From Chryseobacterium sp. ZHDP1 (lineage in GTDB: Bacteria > Bacteroidota > Bacteroidia > Flavobacteriales > Weeksellaceae), in assembly GCF_018603435.1 (NCBI RefSeq), contig NZ_CP075682.1:3100001-3164000 (forward strand): 64,000 nt of DNA, given 5' to 3'. This document shows, piece by piece, positions 10,701-18,348 of this stretch. The translations under genes were made by a program, and so were the position numbers. The notes beneath the pieces are model-generated. The model saw only the letters and a program-made list of their open reading frames with translations, was not told where the DNA came from and searched no databases. Each line of letters starts with the position of its first letter. Within the stretch, counting starts at the first letter, position 1.

Positions 10701-12459
10701 CCTTTCAGATCATGGAATGCGTGATTTCAGTAGCCTTAAAGTAAATGTTTATTGGGCAGATAACAGATCTTTAATCTCTAATATCAAAGTAATTAATGCT
10801 CCGACTAGCAAGGAAAATATAAAGGATGCCTACATCTCGGTAAAAGTAGCTCCGGATCAATCAGGAAATGCAGTAGTTTCATTACATAACGGAAGTGTTT
10901 CTGCTCCTGCTTACTGGAGTTGGCATATCTGGGTAACCAATACCAATGTGGATGAAGTTGCATATCAGACAGAAGATGTATTATTGCCTGCTAATGCCAA
11001 TTATGTTAATTTTACAAATTCCGGAGCTCAGCCAATGAAAAATATCTTTATGGATAGAAATCTTGGTGCTACAGATGCTTTTCCGAATGTTATTAATCCA
11101 GAATCTGTAACACCGGCAGAATTAACAATGATTAATAATTCTGGCGGAATGCAGTATCAGTGGGGTAGAAAAGATCCTATACCCAGCTTTATTACTCCAG
11201 GTCTAATTGTCTCCAATGGAATGGCTGCTACAGGAAATTACAGTATTTGGACTTCATCAGGACCTGATGCCAGTGGAAATGTATATCCATCATCGTTTTC
11301 TGAACTTACGGGAAATGCCTATGAAAATACTTACATCAGGCGAAGAGATACAGATTATGGTAATGTAGGAATTACTAAGGCAGAAAAAATAATGAATAAT
11401 CTGAAATATGCTTCAGAAAATCCTCTGGCTTTTATGGTTCCGGGTACAAAATATACAAACCGGTCAAGTCTCAATTCTTTTTATGGTCAAGACTGGTTGT
11501 ATTCTACTCCTAACCAAATGATGGACAGATGGGGGCATGCTGCATCTAAGTCTGTATTTGATCCTTGTCCGGGAGGATGGAGAGTTCCGGATACATCAAT
11601 TGGAGTAGTGGACAATGATCCTAATGACCCGAATCATTTAGATGATAATAAAGGAAGTTCTCCATGGTATAATGGGTTTTATAAAAAGAATGCATCAGTA
11701 GATCCGTTTAGAATTCACAGTATGGGGATTGTACAGGAAGTGGATTTTGAGATTAAAAATCCAACAGATATTTATAATGGTGGTGTTCCTTATTATTTAG
11801 GCAATACGGTTAAAAATACTAGCACGGTCTATGGATATCAGTTTGGTAATTCTGCTAATACAAGTAATCCGAACCTGAAATATAAAATCGGAAACTATCC
11901 TGTAACAGGATTGAGAGGCTTTAGTAATAATGATGCCATTTCTGTGGCTATGAAATTAGGTATTTCAGGAGTGTGGACAGCAACATTAAGATCTGCCAAC
12001 TCTTATGGAACTGCCTATAATATGGCGTTTCTGACAAACAGTCTTACCTCGTCAAAGCTTGTATCAATGAATGATTCATTTATCAATCATCCGATGAATG
12101 CGATGAATGTGAGATGTGTGAAAGAGGAATCAAAATTCGGACAATTGTTAGGAGTAGCTTCTAATACGGGAATTGCAGCAACAACAAATCGCACAGCAAA
12201 AAATACTTCCGGAAAAAATCCAGATATAAAAGCAGATATTACCATAGATGTATATCCAAATCCTTTTAACAGCTTTATTACGGTTAAAGGGGAAGATCTG
12301 AAATCTTATGAGCTGTATGATATTTCTGGTAAACTCCTCAAACAAGGAAACTTATTGCAGAAAACAATTAATACGAATGACTTAATTAAAGGTGAATATC
12401 TGTTAAAAATAATAACGAATAGGAACATAATAAAGGTTAAGAAAATCATGAAAAATTAA
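7777..12459 (+). CDS. Large secreted protein with Ig-like repeats, two FISUMP-like domains and type IX sorting signal
   Basis: The 1,560-residue product starts with a signal peptide (about residues 1-19). Two near-identical 79-residue-spaced Ig-like repeats (VNSPVxYCQNAVASPLSATG...) lie at about residues 221-370. Two larger related domains follow, each with the signature MDRNLGAT, at about residues 606 and 1092, and a downstream YQWGRKDP. These resemble the Fibrobacter major paralogous (FISUMP) domain found in Bacteroidetes surface proteins. Each ends near a FDPCP/YDPCP-G/N-xWRVP segment and a C-R-C-V/VRCVKE stretch. Residues 1488-1560 are a type A T9SS C-terminal sorting domain (VYPNPFNSF ... 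GEYLLKIIT), so the protein should be exported by the Por system and anchored or released at the surface. The ligand is unknown. A terminator follows. Confidence 0.85.
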   Translation: MKIKLFLLSLLLWQGFLLSQTVTIDLSTGKNDDGTLMNAPPPDVTDGVSVTDPDWSVVRPGETSAVNTKTRHTYTGWSFAALTITNGALQSRWITDKDGWAAVGDGYYYYYSKSFTIPDGAVNATLNFRSLSFVRNWTYLVKTDVSPNTEELITQTTWMSDGAKGWLNSRSPEVLNKPLSAGTYVIKVKIYTNNGNVTNALNAQGLVSYTPQSCTNPSPQVNSPVGYCQNAVASPLSATGTGLLWYTTSTGGTASATAPTPSTANSGTVSYYVSQTVNGCESERAKIDVIVNAAPDSPIVNSPVSYCQNAVASPLSATGTGLLWYTASTGGTASATAPTPSTANSGTVPYYVSQTANGCESARAKIDVVVNSPVALILSSGSNTQTVDVNTQILPIIYTFSNAASVVVNGLPSGVTGVVNNNTLTISGTPTAVGTFNYSVATNGGCGQITLNGKIDVTAVRDWRLAPNSYIFDPNLNNDGFYIPVKKAYAMWKDQNGLLNDATILNGTPTAEVYWEDVAGLIRSSNYSLSMEGSGEDAKIKVEINKAKGEGNAVVAFKINNKIVWSWHVWVTDDPSNGVTYGNVRAGVETASYLENGVVKKFIPKWMDRNLGATNKDFTGYNWDKSGGLMYQWGRKDPFPAFEYKDNSKYEVSGTIGTKKHLYDYTGNGTTDKITSMQRPYNDINSNIKYSVNNPLDLIFTNVVAGHAWFVQNIGADNATRKKSDLWGDNSQLATNTAGSTVNTYKPKTSYDPCPNNWRVPSYINNTFATTVSNTFSPWGRDSGNPANDLASFVNTKPTTINQALNGVKIYHNLGIDFTNTYSGSFPRNMGIYPGNGKYVVGSTGDFYHQDPHEIIVQSATVAASSTPYSYFFYAYGDAGQFTSKPDATLYPNMIGKYYTHAYESMGLSGAMACRCVEDKYAKGYDFPTSFFTNVANVNYTEGLKDPNTYLVTRAATEREIKIPISKAFSVYNQYLSDHGMRDFSSLKVNVYWADNRSLISNIKVINAPTSKENIKDAYISVKVAPDQSGNAVVSLHNGSVSAPAYWSWHIWVTNTNVDEVAYQTEDVLLPANANYVNFTNSGAQPMKNIFMDRNLGATDAFPNVINPESVTPAELTMINNSGGMQYQWGRKDPIPSFITPGLIVSNGMAATGNYSIWTSSGPDASGNVYPSSFSELTGNAYENTYIRRRDTDYGNVGITKAEKIMNNLKYASENPLAFMVPGTKYTNRSSLNSFYGQDWLYSTPNQMMDRWGHAASKSVFDPCPGGWRVPDTSIGVVDNDPNDPNHLDDNKGSSPWYNGFYKKNASVDPFRIHSMGIVQEVDFEIKNPTDIYNGGVPYYLGNTVKNTSTVYGYQFGNSANTSNPNLKYKIGNYPVTGLRGFSNNDAISVAMKLGISGVWTATLRSANSYGTAYNMAFLTNSLTSSKLVSMNDSFINHPMNAMNVRCVKEESKFGQLLGVASNTGIAATTNRTAKNTSGKNPDIKADITIDVYPNPFNSFITVKGEDLKSYELYDISGKLLKQGNLLQKTINTNDLIKGEYLLKIITNRNIIKVKKIMKN
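8437..8889 (+). repeat. Two-copy tandem 237-bp-period repeat inside the secreted protein gene
   Basis: Copies at 8437-8652 and 8674-8889 are near-identical at the DNA level and keep frame (period 237 bases, 79 codons). Each encodes one Ig-like unit. The high identity points to recent duplication or gene conversion. Confidence 0.85.
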
Positions 12460-12473
12460 ATTAGTACGAAGAG

Positions 12474-12503
12474 GCTGTCTTAAAATTGAGGCAGCTTTTT
12501 TTT
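12474..12503 (+). terminator. Terminator after the secreted protein gene
   Basis: GCTGTCT (12474-12480) pairs with AGGCAGC (12489-12495, one G-U) and is followed by eight T. It overlaps the earliest possible start of the next reading frame, which argues against that start. Confidence 0.8.
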
Positions 12504-12537
12504 CAAACATCCAAAATTTCATTTCCCATCTTTTCCC

Positions 12538-12545
12538 TATTTTTG
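12538..12545 (+). promoter_or_regulatory. -7 promoter element for the two-component operon (TATTTTTG)
   Basis: Exact TAnnTTTG match 18 bases before the ATG at 12564. This fixes the start there rather than at 12486. Confidence 0.7.
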
Positions 12546-12563
12546 TCTAATTCCAAATTTCAA

Positions 12564-13271
12564 ATGAAAAGAATAATCCTCATCGAAGACGAAACCAGTG
12601 TGGTATCATTTATCAAAAAAGGGCTGCAGGAAAGCGGATACGAAGTTTCTGTGGCTTTTGACGGTAAAACCGGCGTTCAATTGGTGCAGTCGAATGATTT
12701 TGATCTGGTCATACTAGATATTATGCTGCCGGAAATGAATGGGCTGGAAGTCTGCAGAGAAATCCGGAAAACCAATCAGAATGTTCCGATTCTCTTCTTA
12801 ACCGCTTTGGGAACTTCAGAGAACATTGTTTTGGGCTTGGAAAGCGGAGGGGACGATTATCTCGTAAAGCCATTTAAATTCATAGAACTGGTGGCAAGGA
12901 TTAAATCTTTACTGAGAAGGAGTAATAACGGGAACCATCAGGAAACGGATGAAACCGAACAAGATAATGAATATGTGTATCAGTTTTCAGATTTGGTTTT
13001 AAATGATTATACCAAGAAAGTTACGCGCGCGGGCGAAGAAATTTCACTTACTTCAACAGAATACAAGCTGCTTTTGTATTTTTTAAACAATCCTGAAAAA
13101 GTCATTTCGAGAACAGAAGTTTTAGAAGCGGTTTGGGGCGTGAATTATGAACTGGGAACCAATGTTGTGGATGTTTATGTAAATTACTTGCGAAAGAAGC
13201 TCGACAATCAGGAAGATAATAAGCTGATTCATACAGTAATAGGAATGGGATATGTGCTGAAAAAATCTTAA
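12564..13271 (+). CDS. OmpR/PhoB-family response regulator
   Basis: The 235-residue product has an N-terminal receiver domain (about 1-120) with acidic pocket E8/D9/E10, phospho-acceptor D52 in VILDIMLPEMNG, and the conserved K in YLVKPF. A C-terminal winged-helix domain (about 140-233) contains LTSTEYKLLLYFL and ends VIGMGYVLKKS. It is expected to bind direct repeats as a dimer when phosphorylated by the kinase encoded two bases downstream. The ATG at 12564 is preferred because the longer frame begins inside the upstream terminator and before the -7 element. The phased TTAAT array at 14723-14778 is a plausible target. Confidence 0.92.
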   Translation: MKRIILIEDETSVVSFIKKGLQESGYEVSVAFDGKTGVQLVQSNDFDLVILDIMLPEMNGLEVCREIRKTNQNVPILFLTALGTSENIVLGLESGGDDYLVKPFKFIELVARIKSLLRRSNNGNHQETDETEQDNEYVYQFSDLVLNDYTKKVTRAGEEISLTSTEYKLLLYFLNNPEKVISRTEVLEAVWGVNYELGTNVVDVYVNYLRKKLDNQEDNKLIHTVIGMGYVLKKS

Positions 13272-13273
13272 AG

Positions 13274-14683
13274 ATGTTTAATAAAGTTGTCACAAATCAG
13301 ACCAAAACGATGGTGCTTCTGATGTTGGTTTTTACCGCCATCATATTGCTGTTCAGTGGATTGGTGTATTTTTCGATTGTCAACTTTTCGCATCAGAGAT
13401 TTTACGAGCTTTTGAAAATCCGTACCACCACCATTATTCAGATCGAAAAAGGCAAAGATAATCTGGATCTTCCGGAAAATTACATTCTAAACGGATTAAA
13501 CGATGAGGAGCTTCCGATGGAGCGGGATTATGTTTTTGCAATTCCGTCTGACTCAAACTTTAAGAAAATTTCGGATGAGGTTCATATTCCGGACTATTTT
13601 TTTAAAAGCATTGTAAAAAAAGGCGAGGCGAATTTTAATGACAAAGAATTTTACTATATCGGGCAGACTTTTAAGCATGATGATAAAAATTATATTGCCA
13701 TCGCATCCGCCAAAAACCATTATGTGGTTTACTATCTCGGTTTTTTAAAAAGAACTTTGATTACCTGCATCGTTCTTTCGCTGTTCTTCAGTATGATCTT
13801 TTCTTTTTATTTATCCAAAACATTATTCAAGCCCATCCTTAAAATTACAGGAAAAGTAAAGGAAATCAGTTCCGAAAATCTTCATTTGCGTCTGGAACCA
13901 CAACCCGATAATAAAGAACTGAACGAACTCATCGACACTTTCAACGGAATGCTGAACCGCATCGAAACCTCTTTTGAAACCCAGAATCACCTGATCGGAA
14001 ATGTTTCACATGAGCTGAGAACGCCGTTAACGTCGATTATGGGTGAAGCAGATGTGGCACTTTCGATTTCCAGAACCAATGAAGAGTATAAAGAAACTTT
14101 AGGAATCATTCTGAACGAAGCCGAAAAATTAGACAAAAAAATCAAGGCTTTGCTAATGATCGCACAGACCGGATTTGACGGCAAAATCCAGAAAATGGAT
14201 AAAGTGCGGATCGATCAGTTGCTTTGGGATGTCATTGAAACCCTCAGAAGAATAGATTCCAGAAATAATATCTATCTCGATATCAGTATGTTGCCCGACA
14301 ATCCTAAAAAACTGAAAGTTCAGGGCAACGAACAGTTGCTGCATCTTGCGGTTGCGAATATTATCCAGAATGGCTGTAAATATTCTAATTTTCAGCAGGT
14401 TAAAGTCTCTTTGGGAGCAACGGATTCGGATGTCTACATTATTGTAAAAGACAGCGGCATCGGAATTCCCGGACAGGAAATGAATAAAATTTACGATCCT
14501 TTTTTCAGGGCTTCCAACACCAAAAATTATGAAGGCTACGGAATCGGACTTCCATTGGCAAGAAATATCGTGAGAATACATCGTGGAGAACTAATCGTAA
14601 GCTCGCACGAAAATCAAGGAACGACCGTTCAGTTGCGTTTCCCGAATTTCTACAGTATGCAGACAGACGGAAAAGAGATCTAA
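13274..14683 (+). CDS. Membrane sensor histidine kinase (HAMP, HisKA, HATPase)
   Basis: The 469-residue kinase has a first membrane segment (about residues 13-35), a periplasmic sensor region of about 120 residues, a second membrane segment (about 157-180), then HAMP, a HisKA domain with H246 in NVSHELRTPLTSIMGE, and an ATPase domain with N-box NIIQNGCKYS, G1 DSGIGI and G2 GYGIGLPLARNIV. It should phosphorylate the response regulator whose gene ends two bases upstream. The two genes form an operon. The signal it senses is not evident. Confidence 0.92.
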   Translation: MFNKVVTNQTKTMVLLMLVFTAIILLFSGLVYFSIVNFSHQRFYELLKIRTTTIIQIEKGKDNLDLPENYILNGLNDEELPMERDYVFAIPSDSNFKKISDEVHIPDYFFKSIVKKGEANFNDKEFYYIGQTFKHDDKNYIAIASAKNHYVVYYLGFLKRTLITCIVLSLFFSMIFSFYLSKTLFKPILKITGKVKEISSENLHLRLEPQPDNKELNELIDTFNGMLNRIETSFETQNHLIGNVSHELRTPLTSIMGEADVALSISRTNEEYKETLGIILNEAEKLDKKIKALLMIAQTGFDGKIQKMDKVRIDQLLWDVIETLRRIDSRNNIYLDISMLPDNPKKLKVQGNEQLLHLAVANIIQNGCKYSNFQQVKVSLGATDSDVYIIVKDSGIGIPGQEMNKIYDPFFRASNTKNYEGYGIGLPLARNIVRIHRGELIVSSHENQGTTVQLRFPNFYSMQTDGKEI

Positions 14684-14722
14684 TATAATCATCGTTAATT
14701 TCACTCTTTTTCATTTAAACTG

Positions 14723-14778
14723 TTAATTCTTTTTAACAGATTCTAATCGTATTTTAATCTCTTTAATCACATTTTAAT
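14723..14778 (+). promoter_or_regulatory. Phased TTAAT array, putative OmpR-type regulator site
   Basis: TTAAT or one-mismatch versions start at 14723, 14733, 14743, 14754, 14763 and 14774, about one helical turn apart. The array ends about 33 bases before the -7 element of the next gene and follows an OmpR-family two-component operon. OmpR/PhoB regulators bind such helically phased direct repeats; the link to this regulator is inference. Confidence 0.5.
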
Positions 14779-14810
14779 TCCGTTCCAAAGACGTTCTAAT
14801 TTGGTCGTTT

Positions 14811-14818
14811 TAGTTTTG
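14811..14818 (+). promoter_or_regulatory. -7 promoter element (TAGTTTTG)
   Basis: TAnnTTTG match 41 bases upstream of the 14860 start. Confidence 0.6.
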
Positions 14819-14859
14819 TATTATCAAAAAAGATAAATATAAACCTAAATCTCATTAAT

Positions 14860-15354
14860 ATGAACAAGACGATTTTAATAGCCACCGATTATTCTCTTGA
14901 ATCTTTGAACATTCTGAAAAAAGTAATGAGAGAAAAAGAGGCTTCAGAAGACCAGAATCAATATAACATTCTTTTGGTTTCGGGGTATGATATGGGAGAT
15001 TCCATCAGAGATCTTCTCTTCAATACGAAAAGTACCATTTTTAATAAAATCAGACCGCAGGAATTTTGTGATGCCTATGAAATTATCAAAAATAAATATC
15101 CTCATTTAATCAATAAAATTGTGTGCGATATTTTCACCGGCAGTTTCCAGAGAACATTCAATAATTATGTGAAAGCGGAAAATATAGAAGAAGCGTACTA
15201 TTCTTCATCTATTAAAAGCAGTGGCAATAGTAAGTTCGATCTTATTCCTTACATCAAAAAGTGTAAAGATTTGAAATCTCAGGAAATTTCAGTTGAAGTT
15301 CGCAAAAGCCTTCCGGAAAAAGGAAGACTGGCGGAAATCTTTGTGGAAGCTTAA
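14860..15354 (+). CDS. Small cytoplasmic protein, UspA-like N-terminus
   Basis: The 164-residue protein begins MNKTILIATDYSLESLNILK, which has the shape of the first beta strand and helix of universal stress proteins (hydrophobic strand then ATDxS). The rest does not show the C-terminal G-x2-G-x9-G(S/T) ATP-binding pattern of classical UspA. There is no signal peptide or membrane segment. It follows the phased repeat array and a -7 element, and is followed 28 bases later by a DUF1275 membrane protein gene, probably co-transcribed. Function is unknown; UspA relation is tentative. Confidence 0.55.
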   Translation: MNKTILIATDYSLESLNILKKVMREKEASEDQNQYNILLVSGYDMGDSIRDLLFNTKSTIFNKIRPQEFCDAYEIIKNKYPHLINKIVCDIFTGSFQRTFNNYVKAENIEEAYYSSSIKSSGNSKFDLIPYIKKCKDLKSQEISVEVRKSLPEKGRLAEIFVEA

Positions 15355-15382
15355 TACCGAAGAACTTTAAAAATTTAGAAAA

Positions 15383-16225
15383 ATGCTAAGGAATTATAGT
15401 AACAGCAGAACGTTGGGAGACAACATCAGACTGGGAACGCTGACTGCTTTTACGGCGGGTACTATAAACATTGCTTCTCTGTTGATATTTCTCTCTTTTA
15501 CCTCCAATGTAACGGGGCATTATGCTATTCTTGCAGCGGAAATCAGCAAGGCAAACTGGTCGCAGGTTGCGGTGGTGGGAATGTGGATCTTCCTGTTCTT
15601 TTTCGGAGGATTTGTGTCGAATTTTATTGTGATTACATTCAATCAGAAAAGTAAATATTTCGCCCATGCAATGCCTTTGGTTCTTGAAATTGCCTGTTTA
15701 CTGTTTGTGGGAATCTACGGACAGTTTTATTACCGGAAAACACTGGAAGAAACGGAATATCTGGTCGCTTTAATGTTATTCGCAACAGGTTTGCAGAATG
15801 GTTTAACGGCAAGTATTTCTAATTTCTCGGTAAAAACCACTCACCTTACAGGAACAACCACCGATCTCGGGATTTTATTCTCCATGTTTACGCAGAAAAA
15901 ATTCAGAAAAAACGGCGAACTGGTAGCAAGAGCGAAACTGTTGATGAGCATCATGATTTCCTATGTTTTGGGTGCGGTTTTTTCAGGATTAACCTACTAT
16001 TATCTTGAGTTCAGGGTGTTTTATGTAATCAGTCTGTGTTTGCTGGTGGTAATTGGTTATGATGCTTACAAAATTCATATCAGACATTTCAATACGAAAT
16101 ACCGGTACAGCAAAATTTATAAGAAACCGAATCTGATGGCGTATTTTTATGATAAAATCCACGGAATTCCGGTGATTAAAGAGCAGAAGAGAGACAAGAA
16201 AAGAAAGCTTGTATTTGATGAATAA
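15383..16225 (+). CDS. DUF1275 (YoaK-like) membrane protein
   Basis: The 280-residue protein shows about six hydrophobic segments and the DUF1275 signature near the start (GTLTAFTAGTINIASLL ... TSNVTGHY) and in the middle (ATGLQNGLTASIS ... TTHLTGTTTDLG). It has a basic cytoplasmic tail. Family members are inner-membrane proteins of unknown function. It follows the UspA-like gene with a short gap and probably shares its promoter, so it may be part of the regulon of the upstream two-component system (inference). Confidence 0.8.
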   Translation: MLRNYSNSRTLGDNIRLGTLTAFTAGTINIASLLIFLSFTSNVTGHYAILAAEISKANWSQVAVVGMWIFLFFFGGFVSNFIVITFNQKSKYFAHAMPLVLEIACLLFVGIYGQFYYRKTLEETEYLVALMLFATGLQNGLTASISNFSVKTTHLTGTTTDLGILFSMFTQKKFRKNGELVARAKLLMSIMISYVLGAVFSGLTYYYLEFRVFYVISLCLLVVIGYDAYKIHIRHFNTKYRYSKIYKKPNLMAYFYDKIHGIPVIKEQKRDKKRKLVFDE

Positions 16226-16368
16226 AATGGGCAGAAGCTTAGCGTAAAAGATCAAAATTCTTGATAACATTCTGAATACTTTTTGTAAAGCTTTGCCGGA
16301 TTAAACAGACAATGTTAAATAAGAGATATAAATATCAGTATTAATTTTGTGTAAACTAGCTGTGAATC

Positions 16369-16408
16369 AATCCTCTAATTGTATAACGCAATTGGGGGAT
16401 TGTGTTTT
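16369..16408 (+). terminator. Terminator-like hairpin in the gap before mutL
   Basis: AATCCTCTAATTG (16369-16381) pairs with CAATTGGGGGATT (16389-16401) using two G-U pairs, followed by GTGTTTTT. It lies about 145 bases after the DUF1275 stop. The rest of the 16226-16555 gap holds no gene. Confidence 0.65.
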
Positions 16409-16527
16409 TAGGAAAACCCCGATAACGAGACAATTTGTCTGAATCCGGATGATGGCTGGAATGTTGATATGTTGATAAATTAATTTTAATTCAGAAGTTT
16501 ATAGTTTTAATTCTTATTTTGAATGAC

Positions 16528-16535
16528 TATTTTTG
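16528..16535 (+). promoter_or_regulatory. -7 promoter element for mutL (TATTTTTG)
   Basis: Exact TAnnTTTG match 20 bases before the mutL ATG. Confidence 0.65.
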
Positions 16536-16555
16536 TAAGTTGATTTACGTTTTTT

Positions 16556-18343
16556 ATGTCAGATATTATTCAGCTTTTACCCGATCATGTAGCCAACCAA
16601 ATTGCGGCAGGAGAAGTAGTGCAGAGACCGGCTTCCATTGTGAAAGAACTTTTGGAAAACGCCATCGATGCAGATGCCACAAAAATTGAGTTGATTATCC
16701 GGGATGCCGGAAAAAATCTGATTCAGGTTGTAGACGACGGAAAAGGAATGTCTGAAACAGATGCGAGAATGGCTTTCGAAAGACACGCCACATCAAAAAT
16801 CCGCGGGACAGAAGATATTTTTAAAATCTCTACCAAAGGTTTCCGTGGCGAAGCGCTGGCTTCGATTGCTGCTGTTTCTCAGGTGGAATTAAAAACCAAA
16901 CAGAAAGACGCTACCATCGGAACGAATATTTACATCGAAGGCGGGGTTTTCCAGTTTCAGGATCCTGTTCAGACGGCTGAAGGTTCTAATTTTCTGGTTA
17001 AAAACCTGTTCTACAACGTTCCGGCAAGAAGAAAGTTTCTGAAAAACAACAACGTAGAATTCAGACATGTTATCGACGAATTTCAAAGAGTTGCTTTAGC
17101 GCACGAAACGCTTGAGTTTTCCCTTTTTCATGATGATGAGCCTATTTTCAGATTAAGAAAAGGAAGCCAGATGCAGCGTATTGTGGATGTTTTCGGAAGA
17201 AAACTGCAGCCGCAGCTTATTCCCATCAAAGAAGATATTATCTGGTGTAAACTTCACGGGTATGTTGCCAAACCGGAAGGAGCGAAAAAAACAAGAGGCG
17301 AACAGTTTTTATTTGTCAACGGAAGATATTTTAAAAGCCCATACTTCAATAAAGCCGTTCAGGAAGCTTTTGAAGGATTATTGTTGCCGGGTTATGTACC
17401 TACGTTTTTTCTTTTCTTAGATATTGATCCTGAAAAAATAGACGTTAATATCCATCCGCAGAAAACAGAAGTAAAGTTTGAAGACGAACATCTGATCTTT
17501 GCTCTGTTGCGTTCCACCATTAAACGTTCTCTGGGAATTTATAACGTTTCGCCAAGTCTGGATTTTGAAAAAGATCCTCACTTTGATGAAATTATGCACA
17601 AAACGTTCCCGAGTAAAGGAAACAGTGGAGGTGGAACAACGCTTAAAATGCCGGAAATCATCGTAGATAAAGACTACAATCCTTTTATTGAAGAACGTGA
17701 AGTTGCACAGGCGGAAATTCAGAACCTTACGGAAATGTACCATCAGAATATTACCGCAGAACCTTCCAAGATCAATCTGTTTGAGGATGAAGATTTTGAT
17801 GAAGATCTGATGAGGTTGCCAAACGGATACTGGCTTTTCAACAAAGGGGATGAAACACTAATGCTCGATCTGGGAAGAATGCACAGACTTGTGGTTTCTG
17901 AAAATACAAAACCTGTAAAAAAAGGAACAACCAACGGTCATGCTCTGCTCTTTTCTCTCGAATATCATATGAATGAGATTGAAAAAGCGAAATATAATTC
18001 CATTAAAAAATATCTTCCTGAGCTTGGTTTTGAAATGAGCATTGCCCACGAAAGTGTGTTGAGAATAGATGCGGTTCCGGAAGGACTGAAAGAAACGCAG
18101 GTCATGAAGTTCCTTGAAAACCTTTTTGAAATTCTGGAGTATAAATCTGAGGAAGAATTCATGCAGTATTATCAGAACCAGTGGAGTAAGCTGCAGTCGA
18201 AATCAAGATTCGATTTTATATACAAAAAAGATGCGGAGCAGCTTATCAAGGATTTTACCGCTTTGGGCTTTCCGGAATTTTTACCCAACGGAAAAAGATG
18301 TTTCTACGAAGTTCCGTTTAATGATTTTAAAAACAAATTTTAG
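16556..18343 (+). CDS. mutL: DNA mismatch repair protein MutL, C-terminal nuclease motifs absent
   Basis: The 595-residue protein has the GHKL ATPase domain of MutL: ELLENAIDAD, DDGKGM, RHATSKI and FRGEALASI, then the transducer domain with QFLFVNGRYF. MutL couples mismatch recognition by MutS to strand incision. In nuclease-type MutL the C-terminal domain carries DQHAx2Ex4E and a C(P/N)HGRP motif. Here the equivalent position reads D438-L-G-R-M-H, and the late motif is P577-N-G-K-R-C. The metal-binding residues thus seem missing, as in non-nuclease MutL. It has its own -7 element, and the rhomboid gene begins five bases after the stop, so both are probably co-transcribed. Confidence 0.92.
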   Translation: MSDIIQLLPDHVANQIAAGEVVQRPASIVKELLENAIDADATKIELIIRDAGKNLIQVVDDGKGMSETDARMAFERHATSKIRGTEDIFKISTKGFRGEALASIAAVSQVELKTKQKDATIGTNIYIEGGVFQFQDPVQTAEGSNFLVKNLFYNVPARRKFLKNNNVEFRHVIDEFQRVALAHETLEFSLFHDDEPIFRLRKGSQMQRIVDVFGRKLQPQLIPIKEDIIWCKLHGYVAKPEGAKKTRGEQFLFVNGRYFKSPYFNKAVQEAFEGLLLPGYVPTFFLFLDIDPEKIDVNIHPQKTEVKFEDEHLIFALLRSTIKRSLGIYNVSPSLDFEKDPHFDEIMHKTFPSKGNSGGGTTLKMPEIIVDKDYNPFIEEREVAQAEIQNLTEMYHQNITAEPSKINLFEDEDFDEDLMRLPNGYWLFNKGDETLMLDLGRMHRLVVSENTKPVKKGTTNGHALLFSLEYHMNEIEKAKYNSIKKYLPELGFEMSIAHESVLRIDAVPEGLKETQVMKFLENLFEILEYKSEEEFMQYYQNQWSKLQSKSRFDFIYKKDAEQLIKDFTALGFPEFLPNGKRCFYEVPFNDFKNKF

Positions 18344-18348
18344 AAGCT

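Noticed and set aside
12486-12563. Longer start of the response regulator
   Set aside because: It begins inside the upstream terminator and before the -7 element at 12538-12545; the extra 26 residues do not belong to a receiver domain.
14153-14581. 142-residue minus-strand frame opposite the histidine kinase
   Set aside because: Antisense shadow of the kinase HisKA/ATPase region; no promoter or domain.
16226-16555. tRNA or other structured RNA gene in the gap before mutL
   Set aside because: Only a terminator-like hairpin and a -7 element are seen; no cloverleaf or known RNA pattern.
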